NCBI GenBank assembly: GCA_947489525.1
Contig: CANLDW010000006.1
Span: 62,001-126,000, forward strand
Length of the DNA: 64,000 nt
Direction of reading: 5' to 3'
Origin: an uncultured Psychrobacter sp.
GTDB taxonomy: Bacteria > Pseudomonadota > Gammaproteobacteria > Pseudomonadales > Moraxellaceae
Below the pieces are notes generated by a model. That model was given only the letters and a program-made list of their open reading frames with translations. It searched no databases and was not told where the DNA came from. Shown here in pieces: positions 8,477-17,435 of this stretch (its first letter is position 1; each line of letters begins with the position of its first letter). The translations under genes were made by a program, and so were the position numbers.

Positions 8477-9781
8477 ATGAGTGACATTGCAAATAAAGAC
8501 ATCGCAAATAAAGACACTGCAAATACAGACCAAGCCGATAGCGCACAAGCCATCAATACCTTTACCAACCCAAAAGACGTGCAAGACTTTAACCAGTACC
8601 CTGATGCCCGCGGTCATTTTGGCGTCCACGGTGGCCGTTTTGTGTCTGAGACCCTGATGGCGGCACTCGAAGAGCTAGAAGCTATCTATACGAGAGTAAA
8701 AACGGATCCTGCGTTTTGGGAAGAGTATCACAATGATCTGGTCAACTACGTCGGTCGCCCAACGCCGCTGTATCATGCCAAGCGTTTGAGCGATGAGATC
8801 GGCGGCGCGCAGATTTATTTTAAACGTGAAGACTTAAACCACACCGGCGCGCACAAAGTAAATAATACGATCGGACAGGCGCTACTGGCTAAGATGTGCG
8901 GTAAAAAACGCATTATCGCTGAAACGGGTGCAGGTCAGCACGGCGTGGCAACCGCTACTATCGCCGCGCGCTTGGGGCTTGAGTGTATCGTTTATATGGG
9001 TGCAGATGACGTTGAGCGTCAAAAGATGAACGTCTATCGCATGCGTCTATTAGGCACGACTGTTGTGCCCGTAACCTCAGGCTCGCGCACGCTCAAAGAC
9101 GCGATGAATGAGGCCATGCGCGACTGGGTGACCAACGTTGATACCACCTACTATATTATTGGCACGGTAGCAGGGCCGCACCCTTATCCTCTGCTGGTGC
9201 GTGATTTCCAAGCGATCATTGGCAAAGAGACGCGCATTCAGCATCAACAGCAAACAGGTAAATTACCTGACGCACTTGTCGCCTGTGTCGGCGGTGGCTC
9301 AAATGCCATCGGACTATTCTTTGACTTCTTAAATGATACCGATGTCAAAATGTATGGCGTCGAAGCTACTGGCGACGGTATTGAAAGCGGTCGTCACTCC
9401 GCACCATTAGCAGCAGGTCGCATTGGGGTCTTGCACGGCAACCGTACCTACCTGATGGCAGACGATGACGGACAAATCCAAGAGACGCATTCGATTTCAG
9501 CAGGTCTTGACTATCCGGGCGTCGGTCCTGAGCATAGTTTCTTAAAAGACATGAACCGGGTTGAATACGTCGGCTGTACAGATTTGGAAGCGTTAGAAGG
9601 CTTTCATGAAGTCACGCGTAAGGAAGGCATTATCCCCGCGTTAGAGACTGCGCATGCTTGTGCCTACGCGCTGAAACTTGCCAAGACCATGACGCCTGAT
9701 CAAACTATCGTGGTCAATATGTCGGGACGTGGTGATAAAGACTTGCATTCGGTCATGACCGCGGAAGGGATTGAGTTTTAA
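8477..9781 (+). CDS. trpB: Tryptophan synthase beta chain
   Basis: The PLP-dependent beta subunit (434 residues from this start) condenses indole with L-serine. [10 protein letters not shown] contains the PLP Lys, [13 protein letters not shown] lies at the active site and [12 protein letters not shown] binds the cofactor phosphate. I chose the ATG at 8477 because AGGA sits just upstream. The frame is open further upstream to about 8375 but without a good site. The first residues are a poorly conserved extension containing a DIANK pentapeptide repeated three times (8483-8527), followed by the usual [15 protein letters not shown] start of the family. Confidence 0.97.
   Translation: MSDIANKDIANKDTANTDQADSAQAINTFTNPKDVQDFNQYPDARGHFGVHGGRFVSETLMAALEELEAIYTRVKTDPAFWEEYHNDLVNYVGRPTPLYHAKRLSDEIGGAQIYFKREDLNHTGAHKVNNTIGQALLAKMCGKKRIIAETGAGQHGVATATIAARLGLECIVYMGADDVERQKMNVYRMRLLGTTVVPVTSGSRTLKDAMNEAMRDWVTNVDTTYYIIGTVAGPHPYPLLVRDFQAIIGKETRIQHQQQTGKLPDALVACVGGGSNAIGLFFDFLNDTDVKMYGVEATGDGIESGRHSAPLAAGRIGVLHGNRTYLMADDDGQIQETHSISAGLDYPGVGPEHSFLKDMNRVEYVGCTDLEALEGFHEVTRKEGIIPALETAHACAYALKLAKTMTPDQTIVVNMSGRGDKDLHSVMTAEGIEF
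8483..8527 (+). repeat. Three 15-nt tandem units encoding DIANK-type pentapeptides
   Basis: The units GACATTGCAAATAAA, GACATCGCAAATAAA and GACACTGCAAATACA follow directly on the second codon of trpB and encode [10 protein letters not shown] and DTANT. The unit length keeps the reading frame, so copy number can vary without inactivating the enzyme. Confidence 0.85.
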
Positions 9782-9800
9782 TCTAGTCTAAGCGATAACC

Positions 9801-9826
9801 AAAAGGCTATCATTGATAGCCTTTTT
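9801..9826 (+). terminator. Intrinsic-terminator-like hairpin between trpB and trpA
   Basis: AAAAGGCTATC (9801-9811) and GATAGCCTTTT (9815-9825) pair perfectly around a 3-nt loop, and the T run gives the U tract. It lies in the 91-nt gap between trpB and trpA and so should reduce read-through from trpB into trpA. Confidence 0.75.
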
Positions 9827-9872
9827 ACCATTTTAACTTTTTGAGATACTTTGATAATAATTAGAGACCCCT

Positions 9873-10697
9873 ATGACCCGTATTGAAAGCACCTTTGAGA
9901 CCCTAAAAGCGCAAAATAAAAAAGCCTTAATCCCTTATGTCATGGCAGGCGATCCTAATCCTCAAACGACGGTTGGCTTGCTGCATGATTTAGTCAAGCA
10001 CGGCGCAGATATGATCGAAGTGGGTTTGCCATTCTCAGACCCTATGGCTGATGGGCCAACGGTGGCGTTAGCAGGCGAGCGGGCGCTCGCAGCAGGAACG
10101 AGTACCCGCGACGCGCTTAAGATGGTTGCGGAGTTTCGTAAACAAGACAAAGACACGCCTATTATCCTCATGGGTTATCTTAATCCCGTTGAAATCATCG
10201 GTTATGATACCTTTGTAGCGCTTTGCGAGCAGTCAGGTGTCGACGGTATCTTGATGGTCGATCTACCACCAGCGGAGGCGGGGAGCTTTACGCAGCACTT
10301 GACCGAGCACGCGATGAATGAGATTTTCTTATTGTCACCGACGACATTGCCTGAGCGCCGTGAGCAAGTATTAACGCATTGCGGCGGCTATATCTATTAC
10401 GTCTCCTTAAAAGGCGTAACGGGTTCAGCGACGCTCAATACAGATGACGTGGCGCAGCAAGTGCAGGCTATTAAGGCAGAGACAGACTTGCCAGTGTGCG
10501 TCGGTTTTGGTATCCGTGATGGCGACTCGGCAAAAGCGATTGGCGAACATGCTGATGGGGTGATTGTTGGTAGCGCCTTGGTACAAAACTTTGCTGATAT
10601 TGATGCCAACGACGCTACAGCAGTCGCTGCCGCCCAGCAAAGAATTATGACTAAGATGGATGAGCTACGCGCTGCACTAGATAGCTTAAGGGCCTAG
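9873..10697 (+). CDS. trpA: Tryptophan synthase alpha chain
   Basis: A 274-residue TIM-barrel subunit that cleaves indole-3-glycerol phosphate and channels indole to TrpB. MIEVGLPFSDPMADGPT contains both catalytic acids (Glu and the later Asp), GILMVDLPPAEAG and YVSLKGVTGS are standard barrel segments, and VGFGIRDGDSAKAI forms the phosphate loop. The length is normal. It follows trpB after a 91-nt gap holding a terminator-like hairpin, unlike the overlapping trpBA arrangement in enteric bacteria. It may therefore need some initiation of its own. Confidence 0.97.
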   Translation: MTRIESTFETLKAQNKKALIPYVMAGDPNPQTTVGLLHDLVKHGADMIEVGLPFSDPMADGPTVALAGERALAAGTSTRDALKMVAEFRKQDKDTPIILMGYLNPVEIIGYDTFVALCEQSGVDGILMVDLPPAEAGSFTQHLTEHAMNEIFLLSPTTLPERREQVLTHCGGYIYYVSLKGVTGSATLNTDDVAQQVQAIKAETDLPVCVGFGIRDGDSAKAIGEHADGVIVGSALVQNFADIDANDATAVAAAQQRIMTKMDELRAALDSLRA

Positions 10698-10841
10698 TAA
10701 AGTGTTTAGATTTATACCAGTTTTACTTCGAACTGATTATGTATAACGTGCTGTGCAAAATAGTTTATTGGCTTTGCTAAATTTAGTTTACGTGTGTAAA
10801 CTAACATAACTATATAACAGCAATTATAAATAGCGACAATT

Positions 10842-11828
10842 ATGAACGATACAACCGCTCAATCAACCTTATCTGATGCTCACTCTCGGGTAGATACTAA
10901 CGAAACGACTATGAGTACAAACACTACTGGTACTGAGCCTACAGTAGGCGCTAGTACCGCTGGGCACTCTTGGTTTGATCGCCCCGTTCCAGGGGTCAAG
11001 CACCGCCTTACTGCGCCGCTTACCGCCGTTGAGACTGAGCCATCAACGGAGTGTAGTAACTGCCACTCCATGATTACTAATACAGCGCTTATCTTTAACT
11101 GCTACGTATGTCCGCACTGCGACCATCACCTGCCTATGAGCGCGCGCGAGCGTTTGCAGTGGTTTTTGGATCAAGTCGATGGGGAGCTTGGGCAGGAGTT
11201 CGTCGCAAAAGACCCACTTGCGTTTGTCGATAGTAAACCTTATCCGCAGCGGATGCAGGAAGCGCAAGCTAATACCGGCGAGAGTGAAGCTTTGATCGTG
11301 CTCTACGGTAAACTTCGTAATATCGAAGTCGTTGCCTGCGCGTTTGATTTTCGCTTTATGGGCGGGTCGATGGGATCGGTGGTTGGCGATCGCTTTGTAC
11401 AAGCTGCTGAACAGGCCTTAGCTGAGCACAAGCCACTGGTCTGCTTTGCCGCATCGGGCGGCGCGCGGATGCAAGAAGGTTTGCTGTCCTTGATGCAAAT
11501 GGCACGTACAGGCGCTGCTGTTGAGCGGCTACGTTTGGCAGGTGTCCCTTATATCGTTGTCTTGACCAATCCTGTCTATGGCGGGGTGACTGCATCTTTG
11601 GCGATGCTAGGCGATATTCATCTGGCAGAGCCAAAAGCGATGATCGGTTTTGCAGGTAAACGCGTCATTGAACAAACGGTACGCGAGACGTTAGAAGAGC
11701 CGTTTCAGCGCGCTGAATTTTTGTTAGAGCATGGGGTGATTGATGAAGTCGTGCATCGCCACCAGCTTGGCGATACGATTTATCGACTGCTTGCAAAACT
11801 CTGTCACGTGCCTAATGTCGACGCTTAG
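10842..11828 (+). CDS. accD: Acetyl-CoA carboxylase carboxyltransferase subunit beta
   Basis: A 328-residue subunit that, with AccA, transfers the carboxyl group from biotin to acetyl-CoA, the first step of fatty acid synthesis. A four-Cys zinc finger (CSNCH followed by CYVCPHC) at about residues 66-88 precedes the crotonase-like domain with GGSMGSVVGDRF and ASGGARMQEG. The first 45 or so residues are a Thr/Ser-rich extension before WFDRPVPG. An alternative ATG at 10911 would remove about 23 of them, and neither start has a strong binding site. It is downstream of trpA, as in Acinetobacter relatives. Confidence 0.96.
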   Translation: MNDTTAQSTLSDAHSRVDTNETTMSTNTTGTEPTVGASTAGHSWFDRPVPGVKHRLTAPLTAVETEPSTECSNCHSMITNTALIFNCYVCPHCDHHLPMSARERLQWFLDQVDGELGQEFVAKDPLAFVDSKPYPQRMQEAQANTGESEALIVLYGKLRNIEVVACAFDFRFMGGSMGSVVGDRFVQAAEQALAEHKPLVCFAASGGARMQEGLLSLMQMARTGAAVERLRLAGVPYIVVLTNPVYGGVTASLAMLGDIHLAEPKAMIGFAGKRVIEQTVRETLEEPFQRAEFLLEHGVIDEVVHRHQLGDTIYRLLAKLCHVPNVDA

Positions 11829-11891
11829 CTCTGTCGCTCTTAATGTCTACACAAGTCTTAAAAAGTAGTAGGTTCAAATTTAGCCTGCTCT

Positions 11892-11931
11892 AATAGCATT
11901 TATTGTCATCGGACGATAAATGCTATTTTTG
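11892..11931 (+). terminator. Intrinsic terminator downstream of accD
   Basis: AATAGCATTTAT and ATAAATGCTATT form a perfect 12-bp stem around a 12-nt loop, followed by a T run. It ends the accD transcript, leaving folC to be expressed from its own promoter or by read-through. Confidence 0.8.
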
Positions 11932-12013
11932 GTTTTACATCTCGTTTTCATATTTGGTTATTTAGCAGTTTGTTATACACTCTCACAGCGCATCTTTTAT
12001 AATAGGTTCAATT

Positions 12014-13354
12014 ATGTCCGATACATCGTCTTCCCATTCTGCCCAGCTAACGCTTAATTCCAGTTTAACGGCATGGCTAGATTACATGCAGCAAATTCAT
12101 GTGTCTGCTATCGATATGGGGCTATCGCGCGTGTTACCAGTTGCCGAGGCGTTGGGTATTGTACAGTCAGCAAAGGACAAAGCGTATGTATTTACCGTAG
12201 CAGGTACTAATGGCAAAGGCTCGACCACAGCAGTGATTGCGCAGCTGTGCCAAGCGGGAGGATATCGAACCGCGCTGTACCAATCGCCGCACCTTAGTGT
12301 CTTTAATGAGCGCGTGCGTATCAACGGCGAGATGGTCAGTGACCAAACCTTGATTGATGCTTTTTACAAGGTTGAGAGGGCGCGGCTTAATTGTGGTTTA
12401 ACTTTATCGTTTTTTGAGATGACCACGCTTGCGGCGATGCTGATCTTTGCTGAGTCAAAATGCGACGTCTGGGTGTTAGAGGTAGGACTGGGCGGGCGTT
12501 TAGATGTGGTCAATATTATCGATCCAGATATAGCCGTCATTACTAATATTGGTATCGATCACGTCGATTGGCTGGGCGATAATACAGAAGCCATTGGACG
12601 CGAAAAAGCAGGCATCTTACGAGAAGGTATTACATTAGTATATGGCTCTGAGGAGATGCCGCAAAGCGTGCAGCAAGCAATTGCTCAGCACAACGTCATC
12701 TGTTATCAAGTGACGCAAGACTATCACTACCGTAAGCTTGATGCCGAGATCTGGCAGTACAGTAACGCAGCGGTGACCATGCAGCTACCAAGGCCTGCAC
12801 TATCACTGATAAATACAGCAAACGCTCTATCAGCAATATTAGCCAGCTCCCTTAGCGTCGATCTGCCTGCTATCGAGCAAGCGCTACAAACCGTTAAGTT
12901 GGCAGGTCGCTTCGATTATCGCACGCATCAGGATCGCCACTGGCTTTTTGATGTCGCGCACAACGAGCAAGGCGTCGCCTTTTTGATTGATCAGCTCAGT
13001 AGGTTATGGCAAGACCATATTGCTCAGCATAGGGCAGGCAGTACTGGATCTATAAAAATGCTGTTCTCTATGCTCGCTGATAAGGATATCGACAAGGTAG
13101 TACAGCGTTTAAGCCAAGCAAACCTACCGATTAGCGAGTGGTTCATCGCCGAGATCGATTATCCACGCGCTGCCAACGTTACGGATCTGCGCTGTATTAT
13201 GAGCCAGTATGTCGCGGATAATGATATACATGACTATAAGGATTTAGCAACAGCGACGCAGGCAGTGGCGGCGACAAGTGACCCACAAGATTTGATTGTC
13301 GTTTGCGGCTCGTTTCATACCATAGGCGCGGCGCTTGCAGCTTTGGGTATATAG
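12014..13354 (+). CDS. folC: Bifunctional dihydrofolate/folylpolyglutamate synthase
   Basis: A 446-residue Mur-ligase-type enzyme that joins dihydropteroate to glutamate and extends folate polyglutamate tails in the cytoplasm. The P-loop is VAGTNGKGSTTAV, followed by LYQSPHLSVFNERVRING, VWVLEVGLGGRLDVVN and ITNIGIDHVDWLGD, all typical of FolC. The C-terminal Rossmann-like domain includes FDVAHNEQGVAF and ends in VVCGSFHTIGAAL. The gene lies between accD and a SPOR protein gene, an order also seen in Acinetobacter and Pseudomonas. Confidence 0.96.
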   Translation: MSDTSSSHSAQLTLNSSLTAWLDYMQQIHVSAIDMGLSRVLPVAEALGIVQSAKDKAYVFTVAGTNGKGSTTAVIAQLCQAGGYRTALYQSPHLSVFNERVRINGEMVSDQTLIDAFYKVERARLNCGLTLSFFEMTTLAAMLIFAESKCDVWVLEVGLGGRLDVVNIIDPDIAVITNIGIDHVDWLGDNTEAIGREKAGILREGITLVYGSEEMPQSVQQAIAQHNVICYQVTQDYHYRKLDAEIWQYSNAAVTMQLPRPALSLINTANALSAILASSLSVDLPAIEQALQTVKLAGRFDYRTHQDRHWLFDVAHNEQGVAFLIDQLSRLWQDHIAQHRAGSTGSIKMLFSMLADKDIDKVVQRLSQANLPISEWFIAEIDYPRAANVTDLRCIMSQYVADNDIHDYKDLATATQAVAATSDPQDLIVVCGSFHTIGAALAALGI

Positions 13355-13667
13355 AGTCTGTTAAACCTTTGAGCATTCAATAACTTCTAGTAATCCACAA
13401 ATGTACAATTAACTTGCATATTTGTCGCTCTCAGGTAGCAGACAGCATAAAAAATATACTTTATAATCAAAGTGCTTTTGCAAAAATAGCGTAACCTATA
13501 AGTACTGATGGCGATACCGATAGCAATAAGCACTGCTAGTCTGAGTAACATAACAGCTTATAAGTAGAGCGTTTGTGACCCTAGTGTTACTTTCACAGAC
13601 AATACAGACAAGTCGCACAAACCGCGCCGATCAGTCAGCCTTATTACCAACTAAGAGACGTAAACGG

Positions 13668-14849
13668 ATGAATTTTTCGAGACAAGCCTTATTGGGCGTT
13701 GGGATGATTATTGGCGGTAGCGTCATGCTATACGCAATGGTACAGCAGATCGGTGAGACAAATACCACTGAGCCGGTCGCGCTGATAGCTGATGAGACGC
13801 CAGCAGATACAGTTGCTGCCACGCCGCTGACCACAGATATCGATACCGAAAAGCGTATTTTAGCACAAAAACAAAGGGAGCGGGCAGCGCGTGTTGCTGA
13901 GCAAGAGCGCCGCGCACAGGCCTTTATGCTTGAGCAAGAAAGCGCAGAGGCGCAAGCTCTCGCTAAAGCTCGCGCTGAGAACCAACAGTACAGAGATAAT
14001 AGTGCGCCGTCAGAAGATGATAATCCAGAGGCGGCAAACCTTGTAGATACTACAAGCGTGCAGCCGCAAACGATTTCAACGACGTCTACTGCTGCAAATA
14101 CCGTCAATAGAACGGATGCAGAGACCGAACAGCTTACATTAGCAGCGGATAGGGCAATTGAAGAAGCAAGAGCTGAACGTCAAGCACAAGGTCAAGCTAG
14201 TAGACAGGCAGCGAATAGACAAGCGCAAGGCGTCCAGCAGCAAACGCAAACTGCAGCTAATAGTGCTACCGAAGCGCCTCAAGCCGTCCAGACTCAAACT
14301 CCTAATACACCAAGTGACTATAAAGTTAAGCGCGGCGATGGTCTTATCAAGCTTGCTCGTCAATACAATGTTCCTATTGCAGCGCTAGCACAAGCGAATG
14401 ATCTATCAGTGTCCTCAGCACTGCAATTAGGTCAAACCATAAAGGTGCCGTCACGCAGTCAAGTTGAGCGCTTAGAGCAAGAAGCAAAAGCAGCTGAGCA
14501 AGCGCGTATCGAAGCGCGCAAAAGACAAGAAGCGCTGGCAAGAAAGTCCGAAGAGGCTAAACTTGAAGCCCAGCAAAAGCTGAGCGCCGCTCGTCAAGAG
14601 GTCAAAGAGACGGACGCCAAGGGCAGCTTTGGGGTACAAGTCTCTCTAGCCAGTAATCAAGCCGCGGCAGAGAGAGTCGTCAAAAGGTTCAAGGACGCCG
14701 GCTACCAAGTCACGACCAGTAATACCAGTCGCGGCGTACGCGTCGTCGTTGGGCCTGAGCGTGGTAAAGTGGCCGCGCTTGCCCTCAAAGACAAGATCAA
14801 TAGCGATCCCAAAGTAGATACCACTAATGCGTGGGTAAGATATTGGTAA
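13668..14849 (+). CDS. Membrane-anchored LysM and SPOR domain protein
   Basis: A 393-residue envelope protein. A basic start (MNFSRQ) precedes one membrane helix (about residues 7-27), then a long Ala/Gln/Glu-rich region likely to be coiled or extended, a LysM-like motif (about 217-265, YKVKRGDGLIKLARQYNVP), a second coiled segment and a C-terminal SPOR domain (about 320-393, FGVQVSLASNQAAAERVV). SPOR domains bind denuded glycan at division septa, so a cell-division or peptidoglycan role is likely. A GTG at 13575 would add 31 residues. I prefer the ATG at 13668, which places the basic residues next to the membrane helix and has AAGAGA upstream. The equivalent neighbour of folC in pseudomonads is also a SPOR protein. 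Confidence 0.85.
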   Translation: MNFSRQALLGVGMIIGGSVMLYAMVQQIGETNTTEPVALIADETPADTVAATPLTTDIDTEKRILAQKQRERAARVAEQERRAQAFMLEQESAEAQALAKARAENQQYRDNSAPSEDDNPEAANLVDTTSVQPQTISTTSTAANTVNRTDAETEQLTLAADRAIEEARAERQAQGQASRQAANRQAQGVQQQTQTAANSATEAPQAVQTQTPNTPSDYKVKRGDGLIKLARQYNVPIAALAQANDLSVSSALQLGQTIKVPSRSQVERLEQEAKAAEQARIEARKRQEALARKSEEAKLEAQQKLSAARQEVKETDAKGSFGVQVSLASNQAAAERVVKRFKDAGYQVTTSNTSRGVRVVVGPERGKVAALALKDKINSDPKVDTTNAWVRYW

Positions 14850-14883
14850 ACCCCTCTATACGAGTCCATTAATAGTCTACGCC

Positions 14884-14916
14884 AAAAAAAACACGACATT
14901 CGATGTCGTGTTTTTT
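14884..14916 (+). terminator. Intrinsic terminator after the SPOR protein gene
   Basis: CACGACAT and ATGTCGTG form a tight 8-bp stem with a TCG loop, flanked by A and T runs. It is strong in the plus direction and could act on both strands. Confidence 0.88.
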
Positions 14917-15037
14917 GTTTTATAGATTGCCCAATATGCTGTACCCCGTTACGATGCTTACAGCTTTACTATCTACTACTGTATGGTCAGTCAGCCTGCA
15001 AGGTTGCCTGCACCGCCCGTTTTTATAAGGTTATACC

Positions 15038-15568
15038 ATGTCATTTGGCGTTATATTTTTAGTTTTAGCACTCGGATTTTTAGGTTTAATGGCGTTACCG
15101 TTATCCAAACGTCGCCGTCACAATCAAGAGGCGACGCCGAAACCTGTTCGCGGTGACGATTTAGATATTTGGCCTTTTGCGCCTATGCCTATCATGACAG
15201 ATACCGAGGTTATCTTTTTCCATAAGCTCAAAAACGCCTTGCCTGAGTATCACATTTTTGTTCAAGTCCAGCTCTCACGCATCATCGAAGCCAACAGCGA
15301 GGAGACCAGCGAGCGCAGCTTTTGGTTTAATCGTATCTCTCGTCAAAGTGTGGATTATGTGGTCACCGATGTAGATGGACAGACGACTCTAGTCGCTATT
15401 GAGCTTGATGATTGGACGCACAATAGCAAAGCGAGGCAAAAGGCAGACGACAAAAAGGATAAAGCACTTGCCAGCGCTGGCATCGCTATCGTACGCTTTC
15501 ACGCGGAGCGCATGCCAAGTGCTGATATGCTCAGATATGAGATTATGCAGGTGATTGAGAACTATTAG
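15038..15568 (+). CDS. DUF2726 domain protein with N-terminal membrane helix
   Basis: A 176-residue protein. One membrane helix occupies about residues 3-22 (FGVIFLVLALGFLGLMALPL) and is followed by RRRH. The DUF2726 region spans about 55-170, with FFHKLKNALPEYHIFVQVQLSRI, read in pieces, then VDYVVTDVDGQTTLVAIELDD and a final AGIAIVRFHAERMP. DUF2726 is related to the restriction-endonuclease-like fold, but the function of these membrane-linked forms is not known. AAGGT precedes the start. It is convergent with the DUF1853 gene, with only 12 nt between stops. Confidence 0.85.
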   Translation: MSFGVIFLVLALGFLGLMALPLSKRRRHNQEATPKPVRGDDLDIWPFAPMPIMTDTEVIFFHKLKNALPEYHIFVQVQLSRIIEANSEETSERSFWFNRISRQSVDYVVTDVDGQTTLVAIELDDWTHNSKARQKADDKKDKALASAGIAIVRFHAERMPSADMLRYEIMQVIENY

Positions 15569-15580
15569 GTTACTGTTCGA

Positions 15581-16559
15581 TTACGCCTCAGTTTTAGTAC
15601 TTGTCGCAGGCACTTTTGGGTAGATCACAATCGGTCTATCGCCTTCAAAATACAGTCCCGCTCTTGGCGGCTTATCTACTGACCAAGACAGTGGGGTCAA
15701 GCGCTGGTCATAAAAGTCGCGCTTAGTAAACCACTCGATATAATGCGCCAACCGTAGCTTGCGTTTATCAAATGATGCCAAACTACGCGTATCATTCTCA
15801 TCGCACCACTCGTGCATCGGAAAGCGGCGCTCAAGCCAGTCTAGCCACACAAAGTCGTCAGACTCGTCTGCATTTTCGTTCATATTTAGAGGTAAAAAGA
15901 ACCGTCCTTTTATCACCCCAAAGCGCTTATCAATCTTGACGCGTCCGTGCTCTTCGGTATCTACCCAAACCGTGCGAAACTGTTTGGTCTGCATGTACGT
16001 CATCTTGCGCTCAAGATTGTCATTGGAGTTGATACCCACCCAATTGGCAGGTGCAAAGGGGTAGGAGCCCATAAAAAACTTAATCGCCAGCTCCCAGTGC
16101 TCGGTTAGCTTCTCTTTATGGTTGTAAAGAATCAAATCCAGCTCGCCTACCGTTTGCTTGCCATTATACAGCTGAATATTGCTAGCGAGCGTCTCATAAG
16201 CATGCAGACCGCGCGCATAGCCGTCTTCTAACCAAAAAGACAGCAAACCCTCAAAATGAAAACCCAAACGATTCGGGCTCGGACGATTTAATAAATAACG
16301 GGTCAGCTGTTGATACGCAGTGGTATTATCCAGCGCATACAAGCGCTTGCTATACGTCTCAAACTGCGCCCGCCAAAATTCGCTGGAGTGTACTTCGATG
16401 CTATGCGTGTTGTGATGCGGTGCAAAATCAAGCCACCGGGTTAAGACGTTAGGGCAGGCTAAGACAAAGGCCAAGTCTCGTACATAAGGACGCCGGTAAG
16501 CTTCCCAAGGTGCAGCATTTATAAGATTAGAAGGGAGGGGGGGCGGACGGCTCGGACAT
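15581..16559 (-). CDS. DUF1853 family protein, 5' end interrupted by a C7 tract
   Basis: A conserved protein of unknown function. The body (RLGFHFEGLLSFWLEDG, TVGELDLILYN, WELAIKFFMGS, WVGINSNDNLERK) matches the DUF1853 family. In the sequence as given, the frame can only start at a TTG (16474), which would drop the conserved family N-terminus. Just upstream in the same frame I read WEAYRRPYVRDLAFVLACP, typical of DUF1853 starts. The only nearby ATG is at 16557-16559, in the +1 frame, and it joins the main frame if the run of seven C (seven G on the plus strand, 16537-16543) is shortened by one. Either the tract is a sequencing error or the gene is off or phase-variable in this clone. Confidence 0.8.
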
Positions 16560-16679
16560 AGAATAGACCGTTATCAGTGATAGGCTAAAAGAAGAGGTTG
16601 GTGATTAAACATTTACCCTAACGGCTTGGGGGCTAAAAGTCTATAGAAAGCTAAGTAATTATTAACTCCCTTAAAAAGT

Positions 16680-17048
16680 TCAAAGTCGACTATAATTTTC
16701 AAGCTTTTTGTCAAGAGTTAAAAGCTCTAGACCATGAATTTGAGCTGTGGCTAAAATGATACTATCTGGAACCTTAATTTTATTCTCTTTTCTAAGTTTT
16801 ATAGTCAGCATTTCCACGTCAGTTGACAGAGGCAAACAAGTGAGTTTTGTGAGAATGCTTTGAAGATTCAATTCATCAATTGCAGTTAACTGACTAAAGC
16901 CTAAGATTTCTATGCGATTAATCACGCTGATAGCACATTCATTGAGCCGTACTTGCCGTGTCGCTAACATGTTTAATGCCACATCAGATTTGTTGTAAAA
17001 TCCTAGTATGAAGCAGGTATCTAATAGATATCTCAAACTACCATTCAT
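16680..17048 (-). CDS. PIN-domain toxin (VapC-like ribonuclease)
   Basis: A 122-residue PIN-domain protein that probably acts as an RNA-cleaving toxin. The acidic residues expected for the metal site are visible: D10 in LLDTCFI, E47 in INRIEI, D95 in VPDSIILATA and D113 in LTLDKK. I chose the ATG at 17048. It overlaps the upstream antitoxin gene by 11 nt, the usual coupling in toxin-antitoxin pairs, and a longer frame would run far into the antitoxin. The partner is a DUF1778-type antitoxin, which is unusual for a PIN toxin. Confidence 0.85.
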   Translation of the reverse strand: MNGSLRYLLDTCFILGFYNKSDVALNMLATRQVRLNECAISVINRIEILGFSQLTAIDELNLQSILTKLTCLPLSTDVEMLTIKLRKENKIKVPDSIILATAQIHGLELLTLDKKLENYSRL

Positions 17049-17328
17049 CGCGCATTGCTCGCTGGATACTAACAACATCATCTGAGTAGCTAGATGCTTT
17101 AGGTAAAGAGTCTAGTAGATCAGTTAACAGTAAATTAGTATCCGTATCTAATACTTCTGAGTCTTTCAATCTTTGTGTATCATTGAGTAGCTCAACAGCA
17201 TGTTGATAAGCCGTTTGAATGACAAAATTACTCATACTGACACCACTTATAGCCGAAGCTTTTTCAATGACTGCTTTAGTATGCGGTGTGGTTCTTAAGT
17301 TTAAGCGTTCGCTTGCGTAAGTAGCCAT
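17038..17328 (-). CDS. DUF1778-type ribbon-helix-helix antitoxin
   Basis: A 96-residue protein. The N-terminal part (ERLNLRTTPHTKAVIEKASAISGVSMSNFV) is the ribbon-helix-helix DNA-binding region of DUF1778 antitoxins. The C-terminal half is acidic and hydrophobic and should wrap the toxin. The ATG at 17328 is chosen because GGAG lies 7-8 nt upstream, while an ATG 12 nt earlier lacks a site. Antitoxins of this family normally pair with GNAT acetyltransferase toxins; here the overlapping downstream gene encodes a PIN ribonuclease. The pair is probably autoregulated by the antitoxin at its own promoter. Confidence 0.85.
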   Translation of the reverse strand: MATYASERLNLRTTPHTKAVIEKASAISGVSMSNFVIQTAYQHAVELLNDTQRLKDSEVLDTDTNLLLTDLLDSLPKASSYSDDVVSIQRAMRDEW

Positions 17329-17435
17329 GGTGTACTCCATCCAAATTAGATTAAAAATATGGTGACTATCTGGCAGTCGCTATAAATATAATATCATATC
17401 TATAAAACATTAAATAATTAATAATAGGAACAACA

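Noticed and set aside
11043..11634. Minus-strand frames over accD
   Set aside because: Overlap a certain core gene and show no family features.
13631..14107. Minus-strand 158-codon frame rich in Cys, Ala and Ser within the SPOR protein gene
   Set aside because: Produced by reading the Ala/Gln-rich repeats of the real gene on the other strand.
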